NCBI RefSeq assembly: GCF_000745315.1
Contig: NZ_JQNQ01000001.1
Span: forward strand, 744,001 to 808,000
DNA: 64,000 nt
Direction of reading: 5' to 3'
Source of the DNA: Salegentibacter sp. Hel_I_6
GTDB taxonomy: Bacteria; Bacteroidota; Bacteroidia; Flavobacteriales; Flavobacteriaceae
Below, in pieces: positions 33,506-43,289 of the stretch (the first letter of the stretch is position 1; each line of letters begins with the position of its first letter). The notes under the pieces were generated by a model, which saw only the letters and a list, made by a program, of their open reading frames with translations, was not told where the DNA came from and made no database searches. A program made the translations under genes and the position numbers.

Positions 33506-34897
33506 ATGACCGATATTAAAAAATATGTTGAGGAACATAAAGACAGATTCCTTAACGAACTCATTGATTTACTGAAAATTCCATCCATAAGCGCCGATTC
33601 TAATTACAAAGATTCCATGCTGAAAACCGCCGAAGCGGTGAAAAAAAATTTACTGGAAGCAGGCTGTGATGCTGCAGAAATTTGTGAAACTCCCGGCCAC
33701 CCTGTTGTTTATGGAGAAAAAATAATAGATAAAAATCTACCTACTGTTTTAGTTTACGGGCATTACGACGTGCAACCACCAGATCCTCTAGACTTGTGGA
33801 ACTCCCCTCCTTTTGAACCCGTGATCAAGGAGACAGAAATTCATCCAGACGGAGCAATTTTTGCCCGTGGCGCCTGCGACGATAAAGGCCAGATGTTTAT
33901 GCATGTAAAGGCGCTGGAATATATGACCCAAAACAACAAGCTGCCCTGCAACGTAAAATTTATGATAGAAGGTGAAGAAGAAGTAGGGAGTGAACATTTA
34001 GGTTGGTTTATAGAAAACAACAAAGAAAAACTGGCCAATGATGTTATTCTTATTTCAGATACAGGAATGATCGCTAAAGACACCCCGTCTATAACAACCG
34101 GGCTACGCGGACTCTCTTATATAGAAGTTGAAGTTACCGGCCCTAACAGGGATTTACATTCAGGACTTTATGGTGGCGCGGTAGCCAATCCTATTAATAT
34201 TCTAAGTAAAATGATCGCTTCTTTAACCAATGAAAACAATCATATAAGCATTCCCGGCTTTTATGATAAGGTAGAAGAATTAAGTAAGGAAGAACGGGCT
34301 AAAATGGCGGAAGCTCCTTACGATGAAGAAGCTTACAAGAAAAAAATTGATATCAAAGATGTTCATGGAGAATCTGGGTATTCTACTTTAGAGCGAGCTT
34401 CTATCCGGCCAACTTTAGATGTAAATGGAATTTGGGGCGGCTATATTGGTGAAGGCGCAAAAACCGTGCTTCCGGCAAAAGCTTTTGCAAAGATATCTAT
34501 GCGATTGGTGCCCAACCAGGATTGGAAAGAAATCACCCAACTATTTAAAAAACATTTTGAAAGTATAGCTCCAGATGCGGTAAAAGTTAAAGTAAAACCT
34601 CATCACGGCGGCCAGGGATATGTTACTCCAATAGATAATATTGGCTACCGGGCAGCGAGCAAAGCTTATGAAGCCTCTTTTGGAAAAACTCCAATTCCGC
34701 AGCGAAGCGGTGGTAGTATTCCTATTGTTTCCCTTTTCGAAAAAGAGCTGAAAAGTAAGATTATTTTAATGGGCTTTGGTTTTGATACCGATGCCATACA
34801 CTCCCCTAATGAACATTTTGGCATCTGGAATTATTTAAAAGGCATAGAAACCATCCCGTGGTTTTATAAATATTTCACTGAAATGAGTCAGGAGTAA
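33506..34897 (+). CDS. M20 family dipeptidase (metallopeptidase)
   Basis: The 463-residue protein has the M20 zinc ligands and catalytic residues in order: VYGHYDVQPPDPLDLW (His-Asp), GACDDKGQ (bridging Asp), MIEGEEEVGSEH (general base Glu and ligand), and a late His in DAIHSPNEHFG. Length and order match CNDP-type dipeptidases. It has no signal peptide, so it should cleave dipeptides in the cytoplasm. It is separated from the tRNA by an AT-rich promoter region. Confidence 0.92.
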   Translation: MTDIKKYVEEHKDRFLNELIDLLKIPSISADSNYKDSMLKTAEAVKKNLLEAGCDAAEICETPGHPVVYGEKIIDKNLPTVLVYGHYDVQPPDPLDLWNSPPFEPVIKETEIHPDGAIFARGACDDKGQMFMHVKALEYMTQNNKLPCNVKFMIEGEEEVGSEHLGWFIENNKEKLANDVILISDTGMIAKDTPSITTGLRGLSYIEVEVTGPNRDLHSGLYGGAVANPINILSKMIASLTNENNHISIPGFYDKVEELSKEERAKMAEAPYDEEAYKKKIDIKDVHGESGYSTLERASIRPTLDVNGIWGGYIGEGAKTVLPAKAFAKISMRLVPNQDWKEITQLFKKHFESIAPDAVKVKVKPHHGGQGYVTPIDNIGYRAASKAYEASFGKTPIPQRSGGSIPIVSLFEKELKSKIILMGFGFDTDAIHSPNEHFGIWNYLKGIETIPWFYKYFTEMSQE

Positions 34898-34939
34898 ACT
34901 GCCTTGGGGAAAGTCATTGAGGCATTTTATAAGAGAACA

Positions 34940-34980
34940 AAATGATTCGAGACATCCCGATACTTCGGGATGGATCATTT
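34940..34980 (+). terminator. Hairpin behind the dipeptidase gene
   Basis: AAATGAT...CATCCCGA-TACT-TCGGGATG...ATCATTT forms an inner 8-bp and an outer 7-bp stem about 45 bp past the stop codon. It is probably the terminator, although no long T run follows. Confidence 0.6.
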
Positions 34981-35048
34981 AAATCTCGATTTTCGAGTTA
35001 ACTACTTTTAAGGTTCTACAACTTAGGCAAAGAAATGTTGTAAAATTG

Positions 35049-35170
35049 GGGTTGTTTGAAAAGTCTAGTTTCGTCAAGCTGAACTTGTTTCAGCTTCTAA
35101 CATGTTTTGATTACTAAAGCCCTAGATTCTGAAACAAGTTCAGAATGACGTATATCTTCAAACAACCTCA
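35049..35170. repeat. Long imperfect palindrome, probable dispersed intergenic repeat
   Basis: Two arms of about 50 nt, with TGAACTTGTTTCAG (35080-35093) facing CTGAAACAAGTTCA and an outer GGTTGTTTGAA facing TTCAAACAACC, can fold into one hairpin. It lies in a non-coding gap of 361 bp. It resembles palindromic intergenic repeats that are common in flavobacterial genomes. Confidence 0.6.
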
Positions 35171-35258
35171 CTTTTTTAAATCATTTTTTCCACAGAAAAA
35201 TATTGGGAAATTAGTTTTAGTATATTTACAGGGATTGCTTATTAATGTTTTCTAAACT

Positions 35259-36104
35259 ATGGAGAAAAAAATACTTATTCCTTCTAACTTCACCAAACAT
35301 GCCTGGAGCGCCCTGGTGTATGCCTTAAATCTTTATAAAAATTTTCCCTGTACTTTTTTTATTCTGAACACTTATAAAGTTCCCGTGAGGATTTCTCTTA
35401 ACAGAAATCATAACGCTGCGGTGGAGGCAGCAAAACTTGAATCGGAGAAAGGCTTGCAAAAAATACTTCAGGGATTAAATTTTAGGAAGGAGAACGAGAA
35501 ACATAAATTTGAAACAATCTCCCGGGAAAAGGAACTTTCTGAGGCTATCCAGGAAACCATAGACAGCTATAATATAGATCTTATTTTAATGGTTTCCCGT
35601 GGTGAAAATGTATCGATTAATGCAGCCTTTGAAAATGAAATTTCAGAAGTTATTGAAAAAGTTGAGGATTGCCCTTTTTTAATTATTCCAGAGCAAATGC
35701 AAGCTCTTCCTGCTTCTAATCGAGAAATTATTTTTCCTACTAATTATAAATTTCCTTTTAAAAACAAAGAAGTTGCGCCGCTTATAGATATGGCAGGTAA
35801 TTTAAATGCAAGTATTAGAATTTTATATATTGATAGTGATAACAGGCCACTTAGCAAAGAGCAGGAACAAAATAAAGAAACACTAAAAGCCTATTTTTCT
35901 GAAGTAGATTTCAGCTTCCATAAACTCACACAAACAACGGTTACAACGGGAATTCATTTATTTATTGAAAGCAGGGAAAGTAACTTTTTGGCGCTTTATA
36001 AACGCAAACAGGGATTTTTCAGCAAGCTCTTTTCACAACGATTTAAAGAAGATATAGACTTCAACCCGAAAGTTCCGGTATTGATTTTAAAAGAAATGGA
36101 ATAA
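35259..36104 (+). CDS. Universal stress protein with two Usp domains
   Basis: The 281-residue protein starts with KKILIPSNFTKHAWSALVYAL, the N-terminal Usp strand and helix. It has a region DLILMVSRGENVSINAAF and a second, more diverged Usp half from about residue 150 (REIIFPTNYKFPFKNKEVAPLI) ending VPVLILKE. The ATP-binding G-2x-G-9x-G loop is not preserved. Cytoplasmic. The next gene starts 7 bp downstream, so they are probably one operon. Confidence 0.82.
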   Translation: MEKKILIPSNFTKHAWSALVYALNLYKNFPCTFFILNTYKVPVRISLNRNHNAAVEAAKLESEKGLQKILQGLNFRKENEKHKFETISREKELSEAIQETIDSYNIDLILMVSRGENVSINAAFENEISEVIEKVEDCPFLIIPEQMQALPASNREIIFPTNYKFPFKNKEVAPLIDMAGNLNASIRILYIDSDNRPLSKEQEQNKETLKAYFSEVDFSFHKLTQTTVTTGIHLFIESRESNFLALYKRKQGFFSKLFSQRFKEDIDFNPKVPVLILKEME

Positions 36105-36111
36105 AATTGAA

Positions 36112-36564
36112 ATGAAGATTGAAGCTAATTCTGTTGAAGATTATGTAAATCAGATTTCCGAAGATAAAAAGTCGGCGTTAATTAAGCTTCGTGAAATAAT
36201 TCAGAAAAATATTCCTGAAGGTTTTACTGAAACCTTAAACTACGGAATGATTGGTTATGTTGTCCCACACAAAATTTACCCTGCCGGATACCACGCCAAC
36301 CCCAAACTCCCCTTACCTTTTATAAATATTGCAGCACAAAAGAATTTTATCGCACTTTACCACCTGGGTTTATATGCTGATCCTGATTTATTAAAATGGT
36401 TTAAAGAAGAATATGCAAAATTACCTATCAACAAAATAGATATTGGAAAGAGTTGTATCAGGTTTAAAAAACCTGATAAGATCCCTTTTGAATTAATCGG
36501 CGAGCTAGTAGCTAAAATCACCGTACGGGATTGGATCGATCTATATGAAAGTCAACTTCGGTAA
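36112..36564 (+). CDS. DUF1801 domain protein
   Basis: The 150-residue protein shows the DUF1801 (YdhG-like) pattern: VEDYVNQISEDKKSALIKLREII, ETLNYGMIGYVVP and a C-terminal IGKSCIRFKKPDKIPFELI. The fold is thought to be SCP2/START-like but no function is established. It starts 7 bp behind the universal stress protein gene. Confidence 0.8.
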   Translation: MKIEANSVEDYVNQISEDKKSALIKLREIIQKNIPEGFTETLNYGMIGYVVPHKIYPAGYHANPKLPLPFINIAAQKNFIALYHLGLYADPDLLKWFKEEYAKLPINKIDIGKSCIRFKKPDKIPFELIGELVAKITVRDWIDLYESQLR

Positions 36565-36709
36565 CTTGAAATAAGCTATTAAGCCTTCTAAAGGTTAATA
36601 TAGCCCAATCGATACTCTATCTAAATTTGATCATTTATTAAAACTCAATTTATGCGGAATAGGATTATTGCATTTAGTTTTACAAATAAATCCTATAAAA
36701 TATCAATTT

Positions 36710-37351
36710 TTAAGAGTGACAATTGGTAATGTAAAAATCTACAATAGCTTCCATTTCTCTTCTACTGAATTCATTTTCTTCTACTTTCTCAATAAGCTTA
36801 GGGCAATCTTCAAAAAATTCAATTAGGGCATTTTTAAATCGTCGCTTACCAAAAACAGGATGATCGTTCCCAATTTTCACTACTTCAAAACCATTTCCTT
36901 TATTTAAATAATACTCACTTGCATTTACAGCAACCCCTGTACTTAAACTCACACCCTCACCCAAAGGCACGGCTGGATTTGTCGGGGTGCCGCCGGGACG
37001 AAATGTATTGTTAAAGTACTCAATTGCATATAAATTAATTCGCCCGGGATATTCTCTCAATACTCTCATTAATCGTGGTTCTTTTCCAGCTATAATCTTA
37101 TAAGTAAACCTTAGCGTATCTTTCTCACCGTAAATTCTAAAACTTTCTAAAGTTCTATAATTATGTTTTTGTTTTTTATTGCCTTTACTTTTTCTGAAAT
37201 TCACCTTTTCATCATCAGTGATCCTGGCTTCACCTATTAGTATATCCCCATTCCGTAATTTTAAAGTTGCTTTTTCATAAGAACTAAAATTAAGTTGGGC
37301 GTAAGAATTGAACCCTAATAAAAGGACGAGTGATAATATGAGTTTCTTCAT
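36710..37351 (-). CDS. Exported hypothetical protein
   Basis: The 213-residue product has a clear signal peptide ending GFNSYAQ. A beta-rich segment (ATLKLRNGDILIGEARITDD) follows, then a region with the tail AIVDFYITNCHS. I recognise no named family, though such proteins are common in Flavobacteriaceae. It is a single gene on the minus strand. Confidence 0.65.
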   Translation of the reverse strand: MKKLILSLVLLLGFNSYAQLNFSSYEKATLKLRNGDILIGEARITDDEKVNFRKSKGNKKQKHNYRTLESFRIYGEKDTLRFTYKIIAGKEPRLMRVLREYPGRINLYAIEYFNNTFRPGGTPTNPAVPLGEGVSLSTGVAVNASEYYLNKGNGFEVVKIGNDHPVFGKRRFKNALIEFFEDCPKLIEKVEENEFSRREMEAIVDFYITNCHS

Positions 37352-37470
37352 TTACTAATAACTATAATTTAAAATAATCTCTCTACAATAAGCACTTTGC
37401 CAGACCAAAAGTTTTTAAAAGAAATAATATTTTCCGGAATTGCAGGAAATAGCGAGAAAAGATCTCTCAA

Positions 37471-39054
37471 CTACCTCACTACCCCCGGTTGTCTAAATTT
37501 AAAGCCTGTTTCCTCTTTTTTCTTATCCACCATCTCCTTCACATCTTCGAGCATTTTTTTAGAATCATAAATAATCCCATCTTTAATAGTATACTTTACT
37601 CCACCTACCCTAACTACCTCATTTTCCTCAGTAAGTTTGATTGCACCGGTACCGTAAAGCACTTTAAAATTAGCAAGCGGGTTCTCTTCAACAAGTACAA
37701 AATCTGCCAGCTTACCAACCTCTATAGACCCCAGGTCATCTTCCACTCCCAGCAATTCTGCACCATTTAGGGTTGCTGCCATAACAACTTCCATAGGATG
37801 CAGTCCAGCTTCACGAAGCAATTCCAATTCTCTTATATAAGCAAATCCATATAACTGAAAAATAAATCCGGAATCAGATCCTGCTACAACGCGCCCGCCT
37901 CGGTTTTTATATTCGTTCACAAAATCCATCCATTTTCGGTAATTTCGTTTCCAGTCTACTTCTTGTTCTGTTCCCCAAAAATGCCAATAAGAGCCGTGTG
38001 AAATCTTGCTGGGCTGATAAAACTCCCAAAGAGAAGGCATCGTGTAATCGCTATGCCATTCGGCAGTTCGTGCACGCATAAGATCCCTGCTAGCCTCATA
38101 AATATTAAAGGTAGGAGAAAGTGTGAAATTTAATTCCAGGAGTTCTTCCATCACAGCATTCCATTTTTCGCTTCCCGGTTCTGCTGCCTGCTCCCATAGT
38201 TTACCGGCCTGGCTAAACCTATCCTGCTCGTTATTGTAGTTATAATCTGCAGGATAGTCCTGCACTGTTTGGTTGGTAAACATCGCTTCTGGCAAGCCGT
38301 ACCAGTGTTCCATGCTATTTAGACCCGCACGCGCCGAATGAAGTACATTCCATTTTGCAACCGCCATTTGAGCATGATGCGCCGTGGCTCTTAATCCTAC
38401 TTTTTTATTTTCATCCAATGCTGCTTCCATAATTTTTGGAGGCGCACCGAAGAATTTTATTCCATCTGCTCCATTTTTTGCATTTTGCCTCACCCATTCC
38501 CGGGCTTGTTCAGGCGTAGAAATTCCTTCCTTACTACCCTGCCCAAATGCCGTGTAAGCATAAAGCCGCGGAGCAGTAATCTCATTGGCAGCACTTTTCT
38601 GTTTTTGATCCAGCACCCAATCGAGTCCGTTACCCGCCGATGGATCTCTAACCGTGGTTATTCCATGGGCCATCCAAAGTTTAAAAACATATTCAGCATC
38701 TGCTCCTTGCGCTTTTCCGCCAATATGCCCGTGCACATCTATAAATCCCGGAAGCAAAAACATTCCCGTAGCATCCAGTTCTTTTCCTCCTTCTTTCAGT
38801 TCCGGTCTTTTAGTAGCATCAATCTCCACCCCGGGATATCCCACTACATGTACCCCGGTGATGCGGTTATCGGTAACAACTACATCCACCGGTCCCGTTG
38901 GTGGTGCTCCATTCCCATTAATAAGCGTCACACCTCTTATTATGAGTTGAGACCAGGGCCCTTCTCCCTGTGTTCTTTCCGGGGCTTTTTCTACCTGGGC
39001 AGTGCTTAACTGAAATATAAAAAAGAAAACGAAGAAACGGAGGGCTGATTTCAT
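37471..39054 (-). CDS. Exported amidohydrolase family protein
   Basis: The 527-residue protein has a signal peptide ending FQLSTAQ. It has the metal motif HxH in GFIDVHGHIGG, further His residues in TAHHAQ and SMEHWYG, the Asp of VAGSDSGF, and the closing DLGSIEVGKLADFVLVEENPL of imidazolonepropionase-like amidohydrolases. It would be periplasmic and hydrolyse an amide or cyclic imide; the substrate is not predictable. Confidence 0.88.
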   Translation of the reverse strand: MKSALRFFVFFFIFQLSTAQVEKAPERTQGEGPWSQLIIRGVTLINGNGAPPTGPVDVVVTDNRITGVHVVGYPGVEIDATKRPELKEGGKELDATGMFLLPGFIDVHGHIGGKAQGADAEYVFKLWMAHGITTVRDPSAGNGLDWVLDQKQKSAANEITAPRLYAYTAFGQGSKEGISTPEQAREWVRQNAKNGADGIKFFGAPPKIMEAALDENKKVGLRATAHHAQMAVAKWNVLHSARAGLNSMEHWYGLPEAMFTNQTVQDYPADYNYNNEQDRFSQAGKLWEQAAEPGSEKWNAVMEELLELNFTLSPTFNIYEASRDLMRARTAEWHSDYTMPSLWEFYQPSKISHGSYWHFWGTEQEVDWKRNYRKWMDFVNEYKNRGGRVVAGSDSGFIFQLYGFAYIRELELLREAGLHPMEVVMAATLNGAELLGVEDDLGSIEVGKLADFVLVEENPLANFKVLYGTGAIKLTEENEVVRVGGVKYTIKDGIIYDSKKMLEDVKEMVDKKKEETGFKFRQPGVVR

Positions 39055-39169
39055 AAGTTAATAGTTGGTTTTTTGTTTGAATAATTTCAAATATAAAGGA
39101 TTATTCAGTAGGAAATGACTATCATGCTAATTGCAGTAAATACTTAAATAACCGAAAAAAAAATTAAAA

Positions 39170-39832
39170 ATGAAATACAAAATAAACATAGAAAAAGTCA
39201 GTACTGTTGATGAAATCAAAGAATACTGGACCAACGCAGATTATATTCAGCTGCTGGAAAGATTTAATTATCCTGATGCGGAAGAATCTGAAAATTTGAG
39301 AGAATTATTATTTATGGCTATAAGCGACTTTGAAGCCGATGAAGCCGCCAGAATCGTTTTAGATTATAAACTAAGCGAAGAATTATCTGAAGGGCAAATA
39401 GAACAAATCTCCAACGACATGTTGATAGATACGGTTTGTGAGGAATACCCTGAAATGGAATTACAATCTACCCTCTTTCATATTAACCAATTGCTTTTCA
39501 AAGCTTTCAACGGGAAATTTCCGAGTTCTAGCGCCACTATTATCGATTGTACTATTATTCCCTCAGATAAAAATAACGACACCAAGCTAACTAAAGAAAT
39601 GATTTTGCGGTTGTTTAATGAAGCGCTTTCTGATAGAAATATTGTAAAAAGATTGTTTGAAGAACAAATGAATGGTAATGTTGAATTTCCCGAAGCAGAA
39701 CATATTATTTGGGAACTGAAGGAATTAGATAGTAATCAATTTAAAATAACCACTTCAGGAAATCTGGTAAAAAAAGAGGAAATAATCTCTTCAGAATGGG
39801 AAAGTGAAATAGAAGAGTTCGAAAATGACTGA
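39170..39832 (+). CDS. Hypothetical acidic protein
   Basis: A 220-residue cytoplasmic protein, strongly acidic, with many helices and no motif I recognise. The C-terminus reads EWESEIEEFEND. It is followed after about 200 bp by the DUF4494 gene on the same strand. Confidence 0.6.
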   Translation: MKYKINIEKVSTVDEIKEYWTNADYIQLLERFNYPDAEESENLRELLFMAISDFEADEAARIVLDYKLSEELSEGQIEQISNDMLIDTVCEEYPEMELQSTLFHINQLLFKAFNGKFPSSSATIIDCTIIPSDKNNDTKLTKEMILRLFNEALSDRNIVKRLFEEQMNGNVEFPEAEHIIWELKELDSNQFKITTSGNLVKKEEIISSEWESEIEEFEND

Positions 39833-40040
39833 TTAAAATTTTCGACTTTATTTAAATCGACATTTCTACAAAGAGCTCTATAAATTTCCAGGTCTTAATT
39901 GCTAAAGGCTTAAAAATGAAAGAGATCTACTAATCACAATTTCAAATATTTTTAAGGATCTAAAATTGTGAATAAACTCCCAGCAGATTCTGTATGCGGA
40001 CCGGTATAAATCATATTTTTGGATCCCTAAAAAATAAGAC

Positions 40041-40532
40041 ATGAGCGTAATTTGGTATGAATGTAAGGTGAAATACAGAAAAACACACGAAACAGGTGAG
40101 CAAAAGGTAACTACAGATACCTACCTATTGGATGCGGTTTCTTATACTGAAGCTGAAGCCAGAATTAGCGAAGAAATGAAGGCCTATACGAGTGAAGATT
40201 TCAGGATAATGAATATTAAAGTCGCTAATTTCTCAGAGGTTCATCCTTTCGAAAATTCAGATCGCTGGTTTAAATCGAAAGTTTCTCTGGTAGCTCTTGA
40301 TGAAGAGAGCGGTAAAGAAAAGAAAACCAATACTTACTTGTTGGTGCAGGCCAATGATGTAAAAGAGGCTTTTGAAAACACTACCCAGGCGATGCAAAAT
40401 ACCATGGGAGATTACAGTATTCCCGCAATTACAGAGTCTCCTATTCTTGCCGTATTTCCATATTTTACAGGAGAAGAAGAGGAATTAGAAGAAGCTGAAG
40501 CTACCGAAACTGCTGAGGTAACTGCAGAATAA
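40041..40532 (+). CDS. DUF4494 domain protein
   Basis: The 163-residue protein shows the family pattern: WYECKVKYRKTHETGEQKVTTDTYLLDAVSYTEAEARI and a second similar unit with TNTYLLVQANDVKEAFENT, so it is built of two related halves. It ends in an acidic tail of Glu, Ala and Thr. Function unknown. A strong terminator follows at 40594-40624. Confidence 0.85.
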   Translation: MSVIWYECKVKYRKTHETGEQKVTTDTYLLDAVSYTEAEARISEEMKAYTSEDFRIMNIKVANFSEVHPFENSDRWFKSKVSLVALDEESGKEKKTNTYLLVQANDVKEAFENTTQAMQNTMGDYSIPAITESPILAVFPYFTGEEEELEEAEATETAEVTAE

Positions 40533-40593
40533 AAAATTAGCATTTCTACACGGAATCATTGGTGTAAGCAAATTTTTATCAGCAAATAATGAA

Positions 40594-40624
40594 AAGACGT
40601 ATCGAATTCGGTACGTCTTTTTTT
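40594..40624 (+). terminator. Rho-independent terminator of the DUF4494 gene
   Basis: AAGACGTA (40594-40601) pairs with TACGTCTT (40612-40619), with a further CGAATTCG in the loop, followed by a run of seven T. Confidence 0.88.
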
Positions 40625-40816
40625 CTAAAAATATTTCGCTCTCGAAAAAATATACTGAAAACCTTATTCAAATCTGTATAGCATTAAACTAAAAAACAGT
40701 AGCAAAATCACTGAAGTCACAGTTGGATAAGTTAAAGCATACTAATTTGTAGGAATTTTTCCACTATTTAGTATTTTTTCCTTTTAAACTTTCAGAAATA
40801 TCTTTAATTTGGCCGA

Positions 40817-42256
40817 ATGAAAGATGTGAAATTTGCTGTAACCGATATTGAAACTACAGGAGGCGGAATTAAAGGGAATAAAATCACAGAAATTTGCGTG
40901 CTCGTAGTTCAAAATGGAAAAGTTATTGATGAATATAACTCTTTGGTAAATCCCGGTACCGAGATCCCCCTATATATTGAAACGCTTACCAATATTAACG
41001 ATGAGATGGTAAGTAACGCTCCGGCCTTTTCTGAAATTGCAGAAGAAATCGACAAAATTACTAAAGATTGTGTTTTTGTAGCACATAATGTGAATTTCGA
41101 TTATAATATTATTCGCGCAGAATTTAGCAACCTAAATCTGGCTTTTCAAAGAAAACGATTGTGTACCGTGAGATTGGCCAAAAAATTAATTCCCGGTTTG
41201 TTTTCCTATAGTTTGGGCAATATTTGTACTTCAATCAACATCCCACATTACGACAGGCATAGGGCTCGTGGCGATTGCGAAGCAACGGTTACATTATTTC
41301 AGCGTTGCCTTGATTTAGATCCAGATTATGAAGTATTCACAAATTTGTTGAACCAAAGAACCGCTGCTTCATATCTTCCTCCAAATTTTAAGAATTCAGA
41401 TTTTGAAAAATTGCCTACTTCAACCGGCGTATATTTCTTTAAAGATAAAGATGGAATTCCGCTTTATATCGGCAAGGCTAAAAATATTAAGAGCAGGATA
41501 AAATCTCATTTTCAGGAAAAATCGAACCGAAAATATAGTTTGATGCAGGCCACCTATAGCATAGACTACGAACTTACCGGGAGCGAAGTGCTGGCGCTAT
41601 TAAGGGAATCGGCTCTTATTTTAAAATATTTCCCGAAATTCAACAAAGCTCAGAAAAAAATTACGCGCCCTTACACTCTTACTTCTTATCATAATCAAAA
41701 AGGCATTGAGCAATTTGTGATTCACAAAAATAAGATCTCTCCAGTTAGCTGGATGAAATTTTATACCCGTGAAGAGGCGGTGAAATTTTTAGAATTTCTT
41801 TGCCAGGAATTTGAATTATGTCCCAGGTATTGCGGTTTACAAAGTGTAGTTGCTGAATGTAGTCATTACAAAATAACTAACTGCAGCGGGATGTGCAAAG
41901 GAGAAATAGATAAAGAGGAATACAACCGAAGAGTTTCTCGCGCGGTAGAGTACATAAACCAATATGAAAACTCCTGCCTGCTGGTGGAAAAAGGTAGAAC
42001 TAAAACTGAAAAATCTTTTATTTATTTAAAAAGAGGACGTTTTGCCGGATATGGATTTGTAGAAAGTTCAGAAGATTTTAAATATACCGAACAATTTGAA
42101 GACTACCTTATCCCACAGACAAATTCAAGTTATGCTGATAGAATTGTGAGTAGGTATTTAAATACTCAAAAAAATATTAGCAGGTTAAACCTTAACCAGC
42201 CTGAGATGGAAGAAGAACAAGCCGCAGATCTTTCTAGCTTTAATCATATCTATTAG
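40817..42256 (+). CDS. DnaQ-type exonuclease fused to a GIY-YIG nuclease domain
   Basis: Residues 1-170 form a DEDDh 3'-5' exonuclease: DIETTG at 10-15, HNVNFDYNII, and HRARGDCEAT. From about residue 200 a UvrC-like GIY-YIG domain follows: TGVYFFKDKDGIPLYIGKAKNIKSRIKSHF. The C-terminal part has a four-Cys pattern (CPRYCGL, CSHYKITNCSGMC) that may bind a metal. The same fusion is known from DnaQ/UvrC-like (Cho-type) proteins in other bacteria. A role in DNA repair is likely. Confidence 0.85.
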   Translation: MKDVKFAVTDIETTGGGIKGNKITEICVLVVQNGKVIDEYNSLVNPGTEIPLYIETLTNINDEMVSNAPAFSEIAEEIDKITKDCVFVAHNVNFDYNIIRAEFSNLNLAFQRKRLCTVRLAKKLIPGLFSYSLGNICTSINIPHYDRHRARGDCEATVTLFQRCLDLDPDYEVFTNLLNQRTAASYLPPNFKNSDFEKLPTSTGVYFFKDKDGIPLYIGKAKNIKSRIKSHFQEKSNRKYSLMQATYSIDYELTGSEVLALLRESALILKYFPKFNKAQKKITRPYTLTSYHNQKGIEQFVIHKNKISPVSWMKFYTREEAVKFLEFLCQEFELCPRYCGLQSVVAECSHYKITNCSGMCKGEIDKEEYNRRVSRAVEYINQYENSCLLVEKGRTKTEKSFIYLKRGRFAGYGFVESSEDFKYTEQFEDYLIPQTNSSYADRIVSRYLNTQKNISRLNLNQPEMEEEQAADLSSFNHIY

Positions 42257-42508
42257 AACATTTAAAAAAATCATTTTGTCATAGAATGATTAAAATCTGA
42301 TATGAAGGCTGAAAACTTAATCTAACGCATAAATATATGATTGGAAGATTTCATAGAATCCCGAAAAAAAATAGAAGTATTTAATATCTTTAGCTGCCAA
42401 TGAGTAACGCACAAAAAGAAGTTTGATAAAAGATTTATTTCCTCACCCAGTTCTTATGGTTAATATTCCTTCTTTTTCAGGTAAATTGTTTAAAAACAAA
42501 TCCTTAAA

Positions 42509-43231
42509 ATGAATCAGGTATCTACATTAAGCTTTTTTAGATTTCCTGACTTTCGCAATAAATTGTGGGGTTTTAAAATGATGCAGTTTGCGCATAGTGA
42601 TCTTAAAAAAATAGAGGGTCAAAACTTTTATAAATTAATGGGCAGCGGGAAAGGAGCAGGTTTTAATCCTTTTCCAGACTGGGAAGTCTATGCCCTGTTG
42701 CAAGTTTGGGATTCTGAAGAAGCAGCCGATTTATTTTTTAATGAATCTTCGTTGATGCAAAGATACCGGGAGTATACTTCAGAGGTTTGGACACTTTATT
42801 TAAAAAATATTAGGGCAAAAGGCACTTGGTCGGGTAAAACTCCATTTATAAAAAATGAAGATCTAGACCCTAAAAATCCCCTGCTGGCCGTAATCACCAG
42901 GGCTACAATTAAACGCCGAAGGTTAGTAGATTTTTGGAAATACGTACCCGATTCTCAATCTCGCTTACAAACAAACCCGGGGCTTATTTTCACTAAAGGA
43001 ATAGGAGAAGTTCCCGTTTTACAAATGGCCACTTTTAGTCTTTGGGAAAACCAAGAATCTATGCAAGAATATGCCTATGCTGCGCGTGGCCACAAAACGG
43101 CCATTAAGAAAACCCGCGAGTTGGATTGGTATAAAGAAGAATTGTTCTCGAGATTTCAACCTTACTGTTCTGAAGGCATTTGGGAAGGAAAAGAACCACT
43201 ACCTCAGCTAAAAAAGAAGAATAAACATTAG
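42509..43231 (+). CDS. Spheroidene monooxygenase (CrtA)-like protein
   Basis: The 240-residue protein matches CrtA-like sequences: FWGFKMMQFAHSDLKKIEG-type N-terminus (here LWGFKMMQ), GKGAGFNPFPDWEVYALLQVW, AVITRATIKRRRLVDFWKYVP and a tail with ATFSLWENQESMQEYAY. CrtA enzymes oxidise the C-2 position of acyclic carotenoid ends. It lies convergent to the CruF/CrtD pair, so a step in making a monocyclic flavobacterial carotenoid is plausible. The exact reaction is inferred. Confidence 0.72.
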   Translation: MNQVSTLSFFRFPDFRNKLWGFKMMQFAHSDLKKIEGQNFYKLMGSGKGAGFNPFPDWEVYALLQVWDSEEAADLFFNESSLMQRYREYTSEVWTLYLKNIRAKGTWSGKTPFIKNEDLDPKNPLLAVITRATIKRRRLVDFWKYVPDSQSRLQTNPGLIFTKGIGEVPVLQMATFSLWENQESMQEYAYAARGHKTAIKKTRELDWYKEELFSRFQPYCSEGIWEGKEPLPQLKKKNKH

Positions 43232-43289
43232 AAATTTTCTATTAAATCGGCTACTATTCTGAAAACTTCAGCATTAAATTATAACAAAA

